Positions 1 through 7,881 of a stretch of 31,555 bases of DNA are shown here, one piece after another (the stretch's first letter is position 1; every line of letters begins with the position of its first letter). The notes beneath the pieces are model-generated. The model was not told where the DNA came from, searched no databases, and saw nothing but the letters and a program-made list of their open reading frames with translations. Origin of the DNA: CAYRUZ01 sp964427895. Lineage in GTDB: Bacteria; Patescibacteriota; Gracilibacteria; Peribacterales; Peribacteraceae. The translations under genes and the position numbers were made by a program. The stretch lies in contig CAYRUZ010000011.1 of the NCBI GenBank assembly GCA_964427895.1, positions 1-31,555 on the forward strand, given 5' to 3'.

Positions 1-350
1 AAGCTCCCAAGGGTCTGGCTGTTCGCCAGTTAAAGCGGTACGCGAGCTGGGTTCAAAACGTCGTGAGACAGTTTGGCCTCTATCCTCCGTGGTCCCATGG
101 ACATTTGAAGGAAGCTACTCCTAGTACGAGAGGACCGGAGTGGACGAACCTCTGGTGTACCTGTTGTCACGTCAGTGGCATTGCAGGGTAGCTATGTTCG
201 GACGGGATAACCGCTGAAGGCATCTAAGCGGGAAGCCCCTCCTAAGATAGGATGTCCCCATAAGTCCGCCGGCAGACTACCGGTTAGATCGGTCGCAGGT
301 GTACACGCAGTAATGCGTTTAGCCGAGCGATACGAACGGACAATTGAACG
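1..350 (+). rRNA. rrl: 23S ribosomal RNA, 3' end (partial)
   Basis: The 3' part of large-subunit rRNA; the 5' part lies outside the window. The A-loop helix 92 (GGCTGTTCGCC at 17-27) and the sarcin-ricin loop of helix 95 (AGTACGAGAGGACC at 123-136) are both intact and canonical. The sequence can be followed in register with bacterial 23S rRNA until about 350, where similarity ends. The exact 3' end cannot be fixed without the 5' strand of the terminal helix, so allow about 10 bases either way. No tRNA lies in the roughly 110-base spacer before 5S. Confidence 0.97.
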
Positions 351-460
351 TTTTTCCTCTTTGCTGTTTAACAGCGTACTGTTCATGCGTCATCGGCGAG
401 CAGGATATGCTCATACGGTGCGGATGCAGATTGTGTGCTCTTTCCAATGCGATTCTTCTG

Positions 461-577
461 TCTTGGTGCCTCGAGCGGCGGGGAAACACCTGATCCCATA
501 CCGAACTCAGCAGTTAAGACCGCCAGCGCCGATGGTAGTGAGGTGATACGCCTCGTGAGAGTAGGCCGGTGCCAAGA
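461..577 (+). rRNA. rrf: 5S ribosomal RNA
   Basis: A complete 5S rRNA of about 117 bases. The terminal helix pairs 461-470 with 568-577 and can be extended three bases outward (458-460 with 578-580), probably as precursor stem. The conserved core around CCGAACTCAG and the stretch GCGCCGATGGTAGT are both present. It follows 23S directly and is followed at once by a terminator, so it ends the rRNA operon. Confidence 0.97.
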
Positions 578-596
578 CAGAGTAATTGCGCAGAAG

Positions 597-619
597 AGGC
601 CCTAAGAGGGGCTTTTTTT
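597..619 (+). terminator. Intrinsic terminator of the rRNA operon
   Basis: An inverted repeat (AGGCCCT at 597-603, AGGGGCT at 607-613, one internal mismatch, loop AAG) runs into seven T residues at 613-619. It sits 20 bases after 5S, as expected for the end of an rRNA transcript. Confidence 0.85.
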
Positions 620-654
620 GTGCTCCTGGCAAAAATGCCGATAATAATAAAATA

Positions 655-663
655 TGGTATAAT
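655..663 (+). promoter_or_regulatory. Extended -10 promoter for the small membrane protein gene
   Basis: TGGTATAAT at 655-663 is a perfect extended -10 element (TGn plus TATAAT). No good -35 box is seen, which is usual for extended -10 promoters. It lies between the rRNA terminator and the gene starting at 724, giving a leader of about 54 bases. Confidence 0.65.
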
Positions 664-723
664 AATCTTTACCAGTTGCGCCTTCACATCACTGTCGGTT
701 CACCCTTTGGTAAAGGAACGTCG

Positions 724-1113
724 ATGTTCTTCGTCTTCCTGCTGCCCTTCCTGTCCGCATTGTCGTTTCTGGCGGGGTGTCTTGTCGCATTTAGCGACAT
801 GCCCTGCAAAGAGCCCAAGAGCCTGCGCTACCGTCTCGACAGAGCGGCTGGCGCGTGTGCCTTCTGGGCGTTGGGGAGTGCGTCGTTGACGTTGTTCGCC
901 GCTCCGGCGGTGGAATGGTTCATCGCCTACCTGATGGGGGTGGTTTCCGCCATCCCGCTGGCGCTGACGTCCCTGTGGCTCATCATTCGGGGCCTCACTA
1001 CTCGGTGGGGCTTCCGTGAGGAGCAGGCGGGGATGGCGTTGGTCACCGTGGGCACCCTTCTGGGGTACCTGGTGTACTACGTCGTCAGCTGGCCCTGGGT
1101 TGCCGGGGCCTAA
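724..1113 (+). CDS. Small four-helix integral membrane protein, unknown function
   Basis: A 129-residue protein dominated by hydrophobic stretches near residues 2-24, 41-62, 64-90 and 100-122, which suggests four membrane helices. The short loops are rich in Arg and Lys, for example after helix 1 (KEPKSLRYRLDR) and after helix 3 (RGLTTRWGFREE). I recognise no family. The ATG at 724 is chosen over upstream in-frame starts because AAAGGA (712-717) lies 6 bases before it and the extended -10 promoter at 655-663 would place earlier starts upstream of the transcript. It is the only gene in the window with a convincing Shine-Dalgarno site. It converges with the next gene, which is on the minus strand. 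Confidence 0.7.
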   Translation: MFFVFLLPFLSALSFLAGCLVAFSDMPCKEPKSLRYRLDRAAGACAFWALGSASLTLFAAPAVEWFIAYLMGVVSAIPLALTSLWLIIRGLTTRWGFREEQAGMALVTVGTLLGYLVYYVVSWPWVAGA

Positions 1114-1141
1114 GCCTGACTGCGCCGGATCCTGACCGCTA

Positions 1142-1248
1142 GCGCCTCTCCGTAGGCGCCCCCGATGTCTACTCGTGCAACTGGTGTCGCCGGGGAATCC
1201 CACAAGGGTTCCTCGGCTTCGACATGCCCGGGTGCCCCGAGAAGGGGC
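1142..1248. terminator. Hairpin cluster between convergent genes (possible bidirectional terminator)
   Basis: The non-coding gap between two convergent genes holds two clean stem-loops: GCGCCT/AGGCGC (1142-1147 with 1154-1159) and GCCCC/GGGGC (1234-1238 with 1244-1248). Neither is followed by a T-run on either strand, so intrinsic termination is uncertain; they may be RNA 3'-end stabilisers. Confidence 0.35.
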
Positions 1249-1272
1249 CCTAGAAGCGCTCCGAGGCTCCTG

Positions 1273-1911
1273 TTAGTCCAACTTATGCAGCATGCGGTCT
1301 GCTGCGTTCTTAACGGCTTTGTGGGCCTCATACAGGGTCTTTTCGCCGTTATCCACAAACTTCCAGTTACCGACGTGAAGGGCGGGAATGCCCACGAGGT
1401 GAGCGCACAGGCTGTGGTGCACGACGGCCTCCTCTCGTTTGTCGGTAATGGGGAAGAGCATTGAGACGCGTGTGATGGCTCCGACATGATGGCGAAGGTC
1501 TGGGCGCGTCCACCGTTCCTTCTCAAAATGCGTCACGGCATCGCGCACGACGAGATGCTCATCGCGGCGCCGAACTTCCTGCACGATGCGCAGGTCGTTC
1601 AAGGCGTAGCGCATCTGCTCTAGGACGTCGTGCCGGTTCTGCCCGATCAGTGGCAGTTGCGCGAAGAGCGCGTGCTCACACCACTGACGTTGGGGCGGTG
1701 TGAGAGCGGCAGCGACTGCTCGAGCGGTGAGTGCCCGAATCGTTGCTCGCCCCAGATCGGCTGCCAGCGTCCGCGCAGCCGCCTCCAATACGCGCTGCCC
1801 GCGCAGCATGTCTCGATCATGCTGTGCTGCATCCACCATCGCTTGGGCGTCCTGGATTGGGCCCGCGAAGCACGCACGTAAGCCGTTGAGCCGCTCTGGT
1901 TCGAAGGGCAT
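1273..1911 (-). CDS. Uncharacterised soluble protein, 212 aa
   Basis: A 212-residue, largely helical, His- and Arg-rich protein without membrane segments or a signal peptide. I recognise no family and no catalytic motif. The start at 1911 is supported by a TATAGT -10 box (1925-1920 on this strand) only 8 bases upstream, so the mRNA would be leaderless; no Shine-Dalgarno site exists. The gene follows the anchored Ser-rich protein gene on the same strand after only 18 bases. The two may therefore be co-transcribed, with this one also having its own promoter. An alternative reading on the plus strand across this stretch is fragmentary and less protein-like. Confidence 0.65.
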   Translation of the reverse strand: MPFEPERLNGLRACFAGPIQDAQAMVDAAQHDRDMLRGQRVLEAAARTLAADLGRATIRALTARAVAAALTPPQRQWCEHALFAQLPLIGQNRHDVLEQMRYALNDLRIVQEVRRRDEHLVVRDAVTHFEKERWTRPDLRHHVGAITRVSMLFPITDKREEAVVHHSLCAHLVGIPALHVGNWKFVDNGEKTLYEAHKAVKNAADRMLHKLD

Positions 1912-1919
1912 GGTGGGGG

Positions 1920-1925
1920 ACTATA
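1920..1925 (-). promoter_or_regulatory. -10 box for the 212-aa gene, leaderless start
   Basis: TATAGT on the minus strand, ending 8 bases before the ATG at 1911 and lying wholly in the 18-base gap after the upstream stop codon. No good -35 box is seen. The start codon falls where transcription should begin. Confidence 0.55.
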
Positions 1926-1929
1926 CCCC

Positions 1930-3240
1930 TCACCGGCCGGCCGCGGCAGCCTCAACGCGCTCCGCCAATCCGTCCACGCCGGCATTGGTGACCAGGATCT
2001 GCAGGTTCTCTGCGATATTCGCTGTCAGTTCGGCTACTTCGGTGATGCGGCGGCACTCCGTTTCGCCGCGCATGCAGGCATCATGCAGCTCTTCGTAAAG
2101 TCTGCGCGCCTCCAGCTGCTGGCGGAAAATGAAGCTGTCCACGGGGATGCCGTTCTCTTTCAGGGCAGCGAGCACGCGGGAGAGCTGGATGTGCACCGTG
2201 TAGACGTAATTGTCCATGCTGCGGAACAAGATCCAGTCGACGTCGCTCGGTGGCGCGACGACTGCAAGATCGCTGTGTAGATGGCTTAAGCGGTCGCGGA
2301 CGGTCTCGGCTGTTTCTTGGATCTGGTCCAGTGTCTGCGGTTCGGTGCTCATTTTTTCGATGATGTGCAACCACTCGGCCGTGCTGCCGATGAGCGTCAA
2401 CACCGCGGGGTCCGTTTCGATTTCCTGTAGTTGATCGAGTCGGGAAGTCGATTCCTGCAGTGCGGCCAACAATTCCTGCTGTGCGCCGTCGAGGGTTTGC
2501 TGTCCGACGAACCAGTCGGTCAGCATTTGATGCAGCACGTCGTGCTCTTCCGGGCTCGGCTGCGCGGGGGTGACAACGATGGTTTCCAGCATGCCCTGCG
2601 GGATATCCAACGGTGCCGCAGCTTGTTCCTGGATCATCGACCGTACGGCGTTTACATGTCCCATTTGATCCGCGTCGCACGCTGCGCGGTCCGTCGTCCA
2701 ATTGCCGTCCACGGCAAAACATCCTTCGGCGCCCGGTGTCGGCCAGTTGTGCTGCACGTGCAGGATATCCTGCACGGCGGCCGGAACGTTGATGATGGCC
2801 GCGGGCGCCACGATGCGCGGTAGCACCGGCAGGGTCGCGGATGCCGAGGGCACGGACTGGCCCAATGGGCCGCTGCCCACCGCAAGAGTGCGAGGCCAGC
2901 GCCATGCAGCCGGCGGCGCGTTGAGGAGCGGCCAGAACGACGATGTGCTCGATCGCGAGGAAGAAGCGGCCGTTTCCGTGGCGGATGTACTGGATGCGGA
3001 CGTCGACTGTGCTGAGACGGACGAGGCATCGTTCGCTGCATCCGATGCAACGTGCGTATCGCTCGCAACGTCGGTGTCATTCACCGACGACGAACTCGAA
3101 GAAAACGCTGTGGCGATCTCGCTCTCCGTACCAGCTGCGCCCGTCATCTGCGCCCGCAACACGAGCGACGTCGTAACAATGGCGCTGGCCGCTGTCAGGC
3201 TTCCTGCGAGGACGAGCAGACGCGGAGTGTGTGTTCGCAT
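1930..3240 (-). CDS. Membrane-anchored or exported Ser-rich protein with helical C-terminal region
   Basis: A 436-residue protein that I cannot assign to a family. Residues about 8-29 form a hydrophobic N-terminal segment after basic residues, fitting an uncleaved signal anchor or signal peptide with the body outside the cell. Residues about 44-105 are a low-complexity linker of Ser, Thr, Ala and Asp, typical of exposed surface stalks. The middle region holds a pair of Cys residues about 20 apart (CFAVDGNW... and RAACDAD), and two more Cys occur near the C-terminus (DACMRGETECRR), possibly disulfides. Residues about 200-430 are predicted helical, with coiled-coil-like heptads. The start at 3240 is supported by a TATAAT box just upstream. 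It diverges from the histidine kinase gene. Confidence 0.75.
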   Translation of the reverse strand: MRTHTPRLLVLAGSLTAASAIVTTSLVLRAQMTGAAGTESEIATAFSSSSSSVNDTDVASDTHVASDAANDASSVSAQSTSASSTSATETAASSSRSSTSSFWPLLNAPPAAWRWPRTLAVGSGPLGQSVPSASATLPVLPRIVAPAAIINVPAAVQDILHVQHNWPTPGAEGCFAVDGNWTTDRAACDADQMGHVNAVRSMIQEQAAAPLDIPQGMLETIVVTPAQPSPEEHDVLHQMLTDWFVGQQTLDGAQQELLAALQESTSRLDQLQEIETDPAVLTLIGSTAEWLHIIEKMSTEPQTLDQIQETAETVRDRLSHLHSDLAVVAPPSDVDWILFRSMDNYVYTVHIQLSRVLAALKENGIPVDSFIFRQQLEARRLYEELHDACMRGETECRRITEVAELTANIAENLQILVTNAGVDGLAERVEAAAAGR

Positions 3241-3250
3241 TTCATAGTAT

Positions 3251-3256
3251 ATTATA
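3251..3256 (-). promoter_or_regulatory. -10 box for the Ser-rich exported protein gene
   Basis: TATAAT on the minus strand, 10 bases before the ATG at 3240; a second box, TATACT, overlaps it at 3251-3246. The expected transcript leader is only 3-4 bases. Between here and the divergent kinase promoter (3257-3455) I see no gene or clear structure. Confidence 0.55.
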
Positions 3257-3455
3257 GAACATTTTTACTATCCTTGCCATAGGATGACAAACCCAACGAG
3301 GAATGCGGTATTTTCACGTATTGCAGGCAAAAAACAGCCGTATACACGCGTGCAAAGTGCCGGACGCGCTGCACGAATGCGGGCAGAGTCGAACGTTCAT
3401 GATGTCTCCGTCGGACTTCCCGCCTGTGTCATGCCGAATGCATGGTCGTTTCTGG

Positions 3456-3484
3456 TCGACAGTAAGCCAAAAATTCGCTATAAT
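3456..3484 (+). promoter_or_regulatory. Promoter of the sensor histidine kinase gene
   Basis: TCGACA (3456-3461), a 17-base spacer and TATAAT (3479-3484) form a near-consensus sigma-70 promoter. Transcription should begin near 3491, which excludes the in-frame TTG at 3487 as a start codon and leaves about 10 bases of leader before the ATG at 3502. Confidence 0.75.
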
Positions 3485-3501
3485 TCTTGGAAACCCACAT
3501 C

Positions 3502-5613
3502 ATGCCTGCGGCAGATTCCTCCTCACCGCGCGCGTCGACGCTCAGTCGCACGACACACATCGTGTGGGCGCTGCCATTCCTGTTGGCATTTTTCCCGATC
3601 GTCTTGCTGAGCGTGTATGCGGAGCGCATTGCGTCCGGGTCCGTCTCCCATCTCGTCGAAACGCAGAATATTTCCATCACGGAAAACTTGTCGCGCCTGC
3701 TCGTGCAGGAAATCGGACGGACAACCATGTTGGCCGACGCCGTCGCATCTCTCCCGGCGACTGCCGCAGCCATCCGAGAGCGCGACGATTTCTCGCTGGC
3801 CAATCGCCTCAAGGCGATCATTGTCACCGTGCCGGAAATCGAGCGTGCGTACGTGACGGATGTCCGTGGCGCGGTGATGGGCGGTTACCCGCTCGAATCC
3901 GCACAGCCGGGGCAAAAAGAAGCGCGTGATCCGTGGTACGAAGAAATTCTCGATCGCCCCAGAACGACCGTTTCCAGCGCGTATATACCGCCAAAGTCTC
4001 TGGGGCAATTGGTCGTGGGCATCGCGTCGCCCGTCGTCGAAACCGGCGCGCTGCGGGGATACCTCGTCTTCGAGTACCGTGCCCGCGACATCGCCCGCTG
4101 GCTGGCGAATATCGAATTGCCAACCGGCGGTTCGCTGTTCGTCGTCGACCACTCCGGCCGCCTCGTCGCGGACTCCGCGCACGATGCGACGCGCTCGCTT
4201 ATCGAGGAGTATGCCGATGTCGCCGAAATCCGCGCGGCAATTGACGGCCAGTACCAGACCGTCGAGTACGACGATCCGATTCAGAAGGAGCGGATGATCG
4301 CCACCTTCCTGCCCGTCACCGTCGGTCACAACAACTGGGTGATCGTCGCGCAGCGCCCCGTGGACATCGCATTCGCGGAACTCCGCCAAGTGCGCCTGAA
4401 GATCGCGGTGGCAGGAGCGGCTTTGACGCTCGTCACGCTCGCGATGGTCATCGCTCTCGCGCGCTTCAGTGCACGCAACATCCGCCTCAATCGAGAGCTC
4501 GCGGTACGCAACCAATCGCTGCGCGAAGTCGCGTCGATCGTCGAGTCGTCGAACGACGCCATCGTCGGAACGCGTCTGGACGGCACCATTCACAGCTGGA
4601 ACTCCGCCGCGCAGGCGATGTACGGGTATACCGCCGAGGAGGCCATCGGCCACGACGTCATGGTCATGCTCATCCCCGAGGAAAAGCGAGCCGAGCGTGA
4701 TGAAGTGCTGCAGCGCGTAAGGCAGGGTGAATCCACGCAGAACTACGAAACGGTGCGCATGAAAAAGAACGGCGAAGCGATCCCTGTGTCGATCACCGTC
4801 TCGCCGGTGAAAAACGCGGCGGGAGACATCGTCGGATTCTCGTCCATCGACCGCGACATCACGGAACGCAAGAAGATCGAGCAGATGAAGAACGACTTCG
4901 TCTCCTTCGTCAGTCACCAGCTCAAGGCGCCGATTACGGCGATGAAGTGGATTCTCGAGTCCATCATGGACGGGGATGACGGCGAGGTGCCCGAGCGCAT
5001 GAAGGGGTCGATCCAGCAGATGCAGGATTCGGCAAACCAATGCAGCAATCTCATCAGTGACATCCTCAATGCGTCGCGCATCGAGCGCGGCGTCATCGCC
5101 GTCGATCTCAAGCCCGTCGCGCTGGCGGATCTGGTCGAGCGGTCGGTGAAGGATTACCGCGTGAGCTGCGAGAAGGCGGGACTCAACCTTGTGCTGGTGG
5201 GCATCGATCAGCCCATCACGGTGATGATCGACAAGGAGAAGTGTGCCGAAGCAGTGAGCAATTCCATCAGCAACGCCATCAAGCACACGCCGAAGGGCGG
5301 CACCATCACGGTCACGATGTACAGCGAGGGCGCCTACGGCGTGATCGACGTCTCGGACAACGGCGAAGGCATGCCCAAGGACATTCTCGAGAAACTGTTC
5401 ACCCGCACCGGCATCGTCGGAGCGGGCGCCCGCCCGGACAGGAGTTCGGGTCTCGGTCTCTATATCGCGAAAAACTTCATGGAAATGCAGAAAGGAGACG
5501 TGAACGTCACGTCCGAAGTCGGCAAAGGCACGACGTTCAAATACCGCGTCCTTCTCGCCACGCCCGAGGACATCCGCAAAGCCTCGAAAATTGTCAAAGA
5601 TGAAAAAAAGTGA
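3502..5613 (+). CDS. Cache-PAS sensor histidine kinase (orphan)
   Basis: A 703-residue membrane sensor kinase. Order of parts: membrane helix at about 19-40; an extracellular Cache-like sensing domain at about 45-290; a second membrane helix at about 299-320; a PAS domain at about 340-455 ending in the typical DITERKK linker; a HisKA dimerisation domain with the phospho-acceptor His472 in SHQLKAP; and an HATPase_c domain. The ATPase boxes are complete: N box NSISNAIKH from Asn587, G1 box DNGEG from Asp619, G2 box SSGLGLY from Ser648. It should autophosphorylate on His472 in response to an external ligand and pass phosphate to a response regulator. No receiver-domain gene lies nearby, so it is an orphan kinase. 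The ATG at 3502 is chosen because the promoter lies just upstream. Confidence 0.93.
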   Translation: MPAADSSSPRASTLSRTTHIVWALPFLLAFFPIVLLSVYAERIASGSVSHLVETQNISITENLSRLLVQEIGRTTMLADAVASLPATAAAIRERDDFSLANRLKAIIVTVPEIERAYVTDVRGAVMGGYPLESAQPGQKEARDPWYEEILDRPRTTVSSAYIPPKSLGQLVVGIASPVVETGALRGYLVFEYRARDIARWLANIELPTGGSLFVVDHSGRLVADSAHDATRSLIEEYADVAEIRAAIDGQYQTVEYDDPIQKERMIATFLPVTVGHNNWVIVAQRPVDIAFAELRQVRLKIAVAGAALTLVTLAMVIALARFSARNIRLNRELAVRNQSLREVASIVESSNDAIVGTRLDGTIHSWNSAAQAMYGYTAEEAIGHDVMVMLIPEEKRAERDEVLQRVRQGESTQNYETVRMKKNGEAIPVSITVSPVKNAAGDIVGFSSIDRDITERKKIEQMKNDFVSFVSHQLKAPITAMKWILESIMDGDDGEVPERMKGSIQQMQDSANQCSNLISDILNASRIERGVIAVDLKPVALADLVERSVKDYRVSCEKAGLNLVLVGIDQPITVMIDKEKCAEAVSNSISNAIKHTPKGGTITVTMYSEGAYGVIDVSDNGEGMPKDILEKLFTRTGIVGAGARPDRSSGLGLYIAKNFMEMQKGDVNVTSEVGKGTTFKYRVLLATPEDIRKASKIVKDEKK

Positions 5614-5619
5614 TATAAT
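5591..5619 (+). promoter_or_regulatory. Promoter of the SLH-domain gene
   Basis: TTGTCA (5591-5596), a 17-base spacer and TATAAT (5614-5619): one of the best promoters in the window. The -35 box lies inside the end of the kinase gene and the -10 box begins directly after its TGA stop. Predicted leader before the ATG at 5634 is about 7-8 bases. Confidence 0.8.
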
Positions 5620-5633
5620 TATATATAAGACAC

Positions 5634-6413
5634 ATGAAGCTTTTGCGCCAGTACCTCGCCGCGACGCTGCTCACCGTCCTTTCGCTGACGGTGGTGACGG
5701 CCAAGGCGTTCTTCGATGAGGCCGCGGTCCTGCGTGCCGAGCTGGTGAGTTACCAGGAGCAGCACACGACGGACATGTCCGCCATCGTCGCCCGCCTGGA
5801 CGCGCTGACGGGCACGGTCTTCCAGGACGTGAAGAGCGACGATTGGTTCAACGTGTACGTCTCGTCCCTGGCGGAATGGGGGATCGTGTCGGGCTACAAG
5901 AATGCAGCGGGCGAGCTGACCGGCTTCTTCCAGCCGGGCAATCTCGTCACCGTTGCAGAAGTGCTGAAAATGACGGAAGAAGCGGCGAAGATCGATAAGT
6001 CCACATGCCCCGCACCCGCCGCGCATCCTGCGGCGCTCACGCACTGGTCGAGCGTGTTCGTTGGCTGTGCCGAGGGATTGAACGTGCGCTTGCTCGCGGC
6101 AAGCTCAAACCTTCCGCTCGATCGCCCGGCCACGCGCGCCGAAGTCCTCACCATCGTCCACGACGTCTTCGGACAGAAGCCCAGCCCGGTCTTCGCGCCG
6201 TTCAGCGACACGCGTGACCATCCGCTCGAAGCCGATATCGGGTTGGCCGTTCTGGAAGGCATCGTCGGTGGGGACAAGAATGCCGACGGCACCCCGGCGG
6301 GCACGTTCCGTCCGGATGCGCCTATCAATCGCGCGGAAGTGAGCAAGATCGTCTACGAACGCCTCAAGATGGAGGCAAAGAAGGAGTTTGATCGCAACAA
6401 GACCGAGGAGTGA
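5634..6413 (+). CDS. Secreted S-layer homology (SLH) domain protein
   Basis: A 259-residue exported protein. Residues 1-25 form a classical signal peptide (basic MKLLRQY, hydrophobic core, TAKA before the likely cleavage site). A short helical stretch follows, then three SLH-type repeats at about 62-115 (FQDVKSDDWF ... FQPGNLVTVAEVLKM), 130-180 (degenerate, ending RPATRAEVLTIVHDVF) and 188-247 (FSDTRDHP ... FRPDAPINRAEVSKIVYERL). SLH triplets bind cell-wall-linked polysaccharide and hold S-layer or surface proteins at the envelope. There is little besides the SLH repeats, so this could be a small cell-surface linker. Two Cys flank the second repeat. Transcription from its own promoter separates it from the kinase, though the kinase might still sense the envelope. 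Confidence 0.85.
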   Translation: MKLLRQYLAATLLTVLSLTVVTAKAFFDEAAVLRAELVSYQEQHTTDMSAIVARLDALTGTVFQDVKSDDWFNVYVSSLAEWGIVSGYKNAAGELTGFFQPGNLVTVAEVLKMTEEAAKIDKSTCPAPAAHPAALTHWSSVFVGCAEGLNVRLLAASSNLPLDRPATRAEVLTIVHDVFGQKPSPVFAPFSDTRDHPLEADIGLAVLEGIVGGDKNADGTPAGTFRPDAPINRAEVSKIVYERLKMEAKKEFDRNKTEE

Positions 6414-6447
6414 GCCGCACGGCCTGTCGGTGTCGCTCGGGGATCTC

Positions 6448-6453
6448 TATAGT
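6448..6453 (+). promoter_or_regulatory. -10 box for the aminotransferase gene, leaderless start
   Basis: TATAGT ends 6 bases before the GTG at 6460. Transcription would start at or next to the start codon. No convincing -35 box is seen. Confidence 0.5.
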
Positions 6454-6459
6454 CCTTCC

Positions 6460-7290
6460 GTGCCTTTCGCATATGCGTCCAAAAACGGCCAATTGATCCC
6501 GCCGAATGAGGCGACCGTCTCCGTCTTCAACGTCGAACTGAGTTACGGTTTCGGTGTGTACGAAACCATCCGTGTTACGAAGGGGACGCCGTTTTTCCTC
6601 GAGCAACACGTTCAGCGCCTCGCGCACTCGGCGGATATCATCGGCTTGAAGCATCCGTTCGCTGCCGGTCAATGGGGGGAATGGATACGGCAATTGGTCG
6701 AGGCGCTTCCGCCAGATACGTACAATCTGAAGGTGCTGCTCATCGGCGCGGCACGGAAGGAAGACGTGCAGTGTTTCATCCTCCCGGTGAACGCGGTCTT
6801 TACCGAACGCGCGATGCAGCGCGACGGCGTAGCAGTGCGCACGGTACGATTCGAGCGGCTTTTGCCTCAGGCGAAGACGCTCAACATGCTGCAGAGCTAT
6901 CTGGCGTATCGCGATGCCGCAGCGGCCGATTGTTACGACGCATTGCTTGTCGACTATGCCGGCATGGTGCGCGAAGGGACGCGGACCAATCTCTACATGG
7001 TCCGCGACGGCACCATCGTCACCGCACCCGACGAGTATGTGTTGTCCGGCGTGATGCAGCAGGTGGTATTCCGCATCGCCGCGGACAAAGGAATACCCGT
7101 GGAACGGCGGCTGTTCTCCCTTCAAGAATTGCAGCAGGCCGATGGCGCGTTCCTCAGCAGCACGTCGTCCAAAGCATTGCCGATTCGAACGATCGACGGG
7201 GCATCCTTTGGGCAGATACACCCGCTTGTCGCCCAAATCCGCGATGGTGTGGCGGATTTTCTCGACCGGTGCGAGGGACGGTTGTCCTAA
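6460..7290 (+). CDS. Class IV PLP-dependent aminotransferase (branched-chain aminotransferase / aminodeoxychorismate lyase family)
   Basis: A 276-residue fold-type IV PLP enzyme. The N-terminal signature LSYGFGVYETIRV is followed by FFLEQHVQRL, both typical of the family. The probable PLP-binding lysine is Lys139 in QAKTLN, and the following family block VREGTRTNLYMV carries the conserved Glu172 that contacts the pyridine nitrogen. The C-terminal SSTSSKALPI segment corresponds to the usual FLTST-type loop. Members include IlvE, D-amino-acid aminotransferase and PabC; I cannot choose between them. The GTG at 6460 is preferred to an ATG at 6388, which would overlap the SLH gene, because TATAGT lies just upstream and the family N-terminus begins here. 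No other amino-acid biosynthesis gene is near. Confidence 0.88.
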   Translation: MPFAYASKNGQLIPPNEATVSVFNVELSYGFGVYETIRVTKGTPFFLEQHVQRLAHSADIIGLKHPFAAGQWGEWIRQLVEALPPDTYNLKVLLIGAARKEDVQCFILPVNAVFTERAMQRDGVAVRTVRFERLLPQAKTLNMLQSYLAYRDAAAADCYDALLVDYAGMVREGTRTNLYMVRDGTIVTAPDEYVLSGVMQQVVFRIAADKGIPVERRLFSLQELQQADGAFLSSTSSKALPIRTIDGASFGQIHPLVAQIRDGVADFLDRCEGRLS

Positions 7291-7315
7291 TATATTGTGT
7301 CTGCAATAAACGGGA

Positions 7316-7321
7316 TATACT
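7316..7321 (+). promoter_or_regulatory. -10 box for the small transporter-like gene
   Basis: TATACT lies 11 bases before the ATG at 7333, with a possible TTGTGT -35 box at 7295-7300 (short 15-base spacer). Transcription should start near 7328, after the in-frame ATG at 7324, which makes 7333 the likelier start. Confidence 0.5.
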
Positions 7322-7332
7322 ATATGTTGTGT

Positions 7333-7869
7333 ATGGAGAGAACGATCCCCGTTTCGCGCTTCCTCAAGGTCGCCCTGCTGTGGCTCGCCTGCATCGCCGT
7401 GCGTGCGCTGCCGTGGCGCATCCCCAACGTCGAGCCGGTGATGGCCGCCATGCTGCCTGTGTCGGCGGTGTCGGGGGTTGTGCTGTCGGCCGTGTTCCCC
7501 GCCGTGGCGATGGTGGCGTTCGATGTCATGGGCGGTGCGGTCGGCATCTGGACGCCCGTCACCGCGCTGTCGTATGCCGCGATCGGTCTTCTGGCCTCTC
7601 GGTTATTCGCAGGGAAAACCATTCGTCCGCTTTCGGCAGGGTTCTTCGCGCTCTATTCCACCCTTTTGTACGATGCCGTCACGGCGGCTCTGGGACCTTT
7701 GGCCTTCGGGCAGGGCTGGATCGAAACCTACGTCGGCCAGGTGCCGTTCACGATCAATCATGTCCTGGGCAATATCGTTCTCTGCGCTCTGTTCTCGCCC
7801 CTTTTGCAGCGGTGGCTCGTCTCGAGCGCTGATGTTTCGCCGGTACGCCGCAAAATGAGACGGGTGTGA
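7333..7869 (+). CDS. Multi-pass membrane protein, ECF-transporter S-component / DUF6580-like
   Basis: A 178-residue integral membrane protein with about six hydrophobic segments (roughly residues 10-27, 34-52, 55-70, 75-92, 101-120 and 138-157). The motif around PWRIPNVEPVMAAMLPV, with Asn-Glu-Pro at the start of the second helix, resembles the DUF6580 group and the substrate-binding S components of ECF vitamin transporters. Such proteins bind a small nutrient and need separate energising subunits; no ATPase or T component is encoded nearby. The assignment rests on topology and one motif only. The start is taken at 7333 from the position of the -10 box. Confidence 0.65.
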   Translation: MERTIPVSRFLKVALLWLACIAVRALPWRIPNVEPVMAAMLPVSAVSGVVLSAVFPAVAMVAFDVMGGAVGIWTPVTALSYAAIGLLASRLFAGKTIRPLSAGFFALYSTLLYDAVTAALGPLAFGQGWIETYVGQVPFTINHVLGNIVLCALFSPLLQRWLVSSADVSPVRRKMRRV

Positions 7870-7881
7870 TACCCTGCCATT

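Noticed and set aside
350..460. Possible tRNA in the 23S-5S spacer
   Set aside because: No cloverleaf or T-arm sequence is present; the spacer looks like ordinary rRNA precursor.
3487..3501. TTG at 3487 as the kinase start codon
   Set aside because: It lies only 2 bases after the -10 box and so upstream of the expected transcription start; the ATG at 3502 is used instead.
3523..5286. Long open frame of 587 codons on the minus strand, antisense to the histidine kinase
   Set aside because: The plus strand encodes a complete kinase with all motifs. The antisense frame is a GC-rich codon shadow, rich in Arg, Asp and His, with no recognisable domain.
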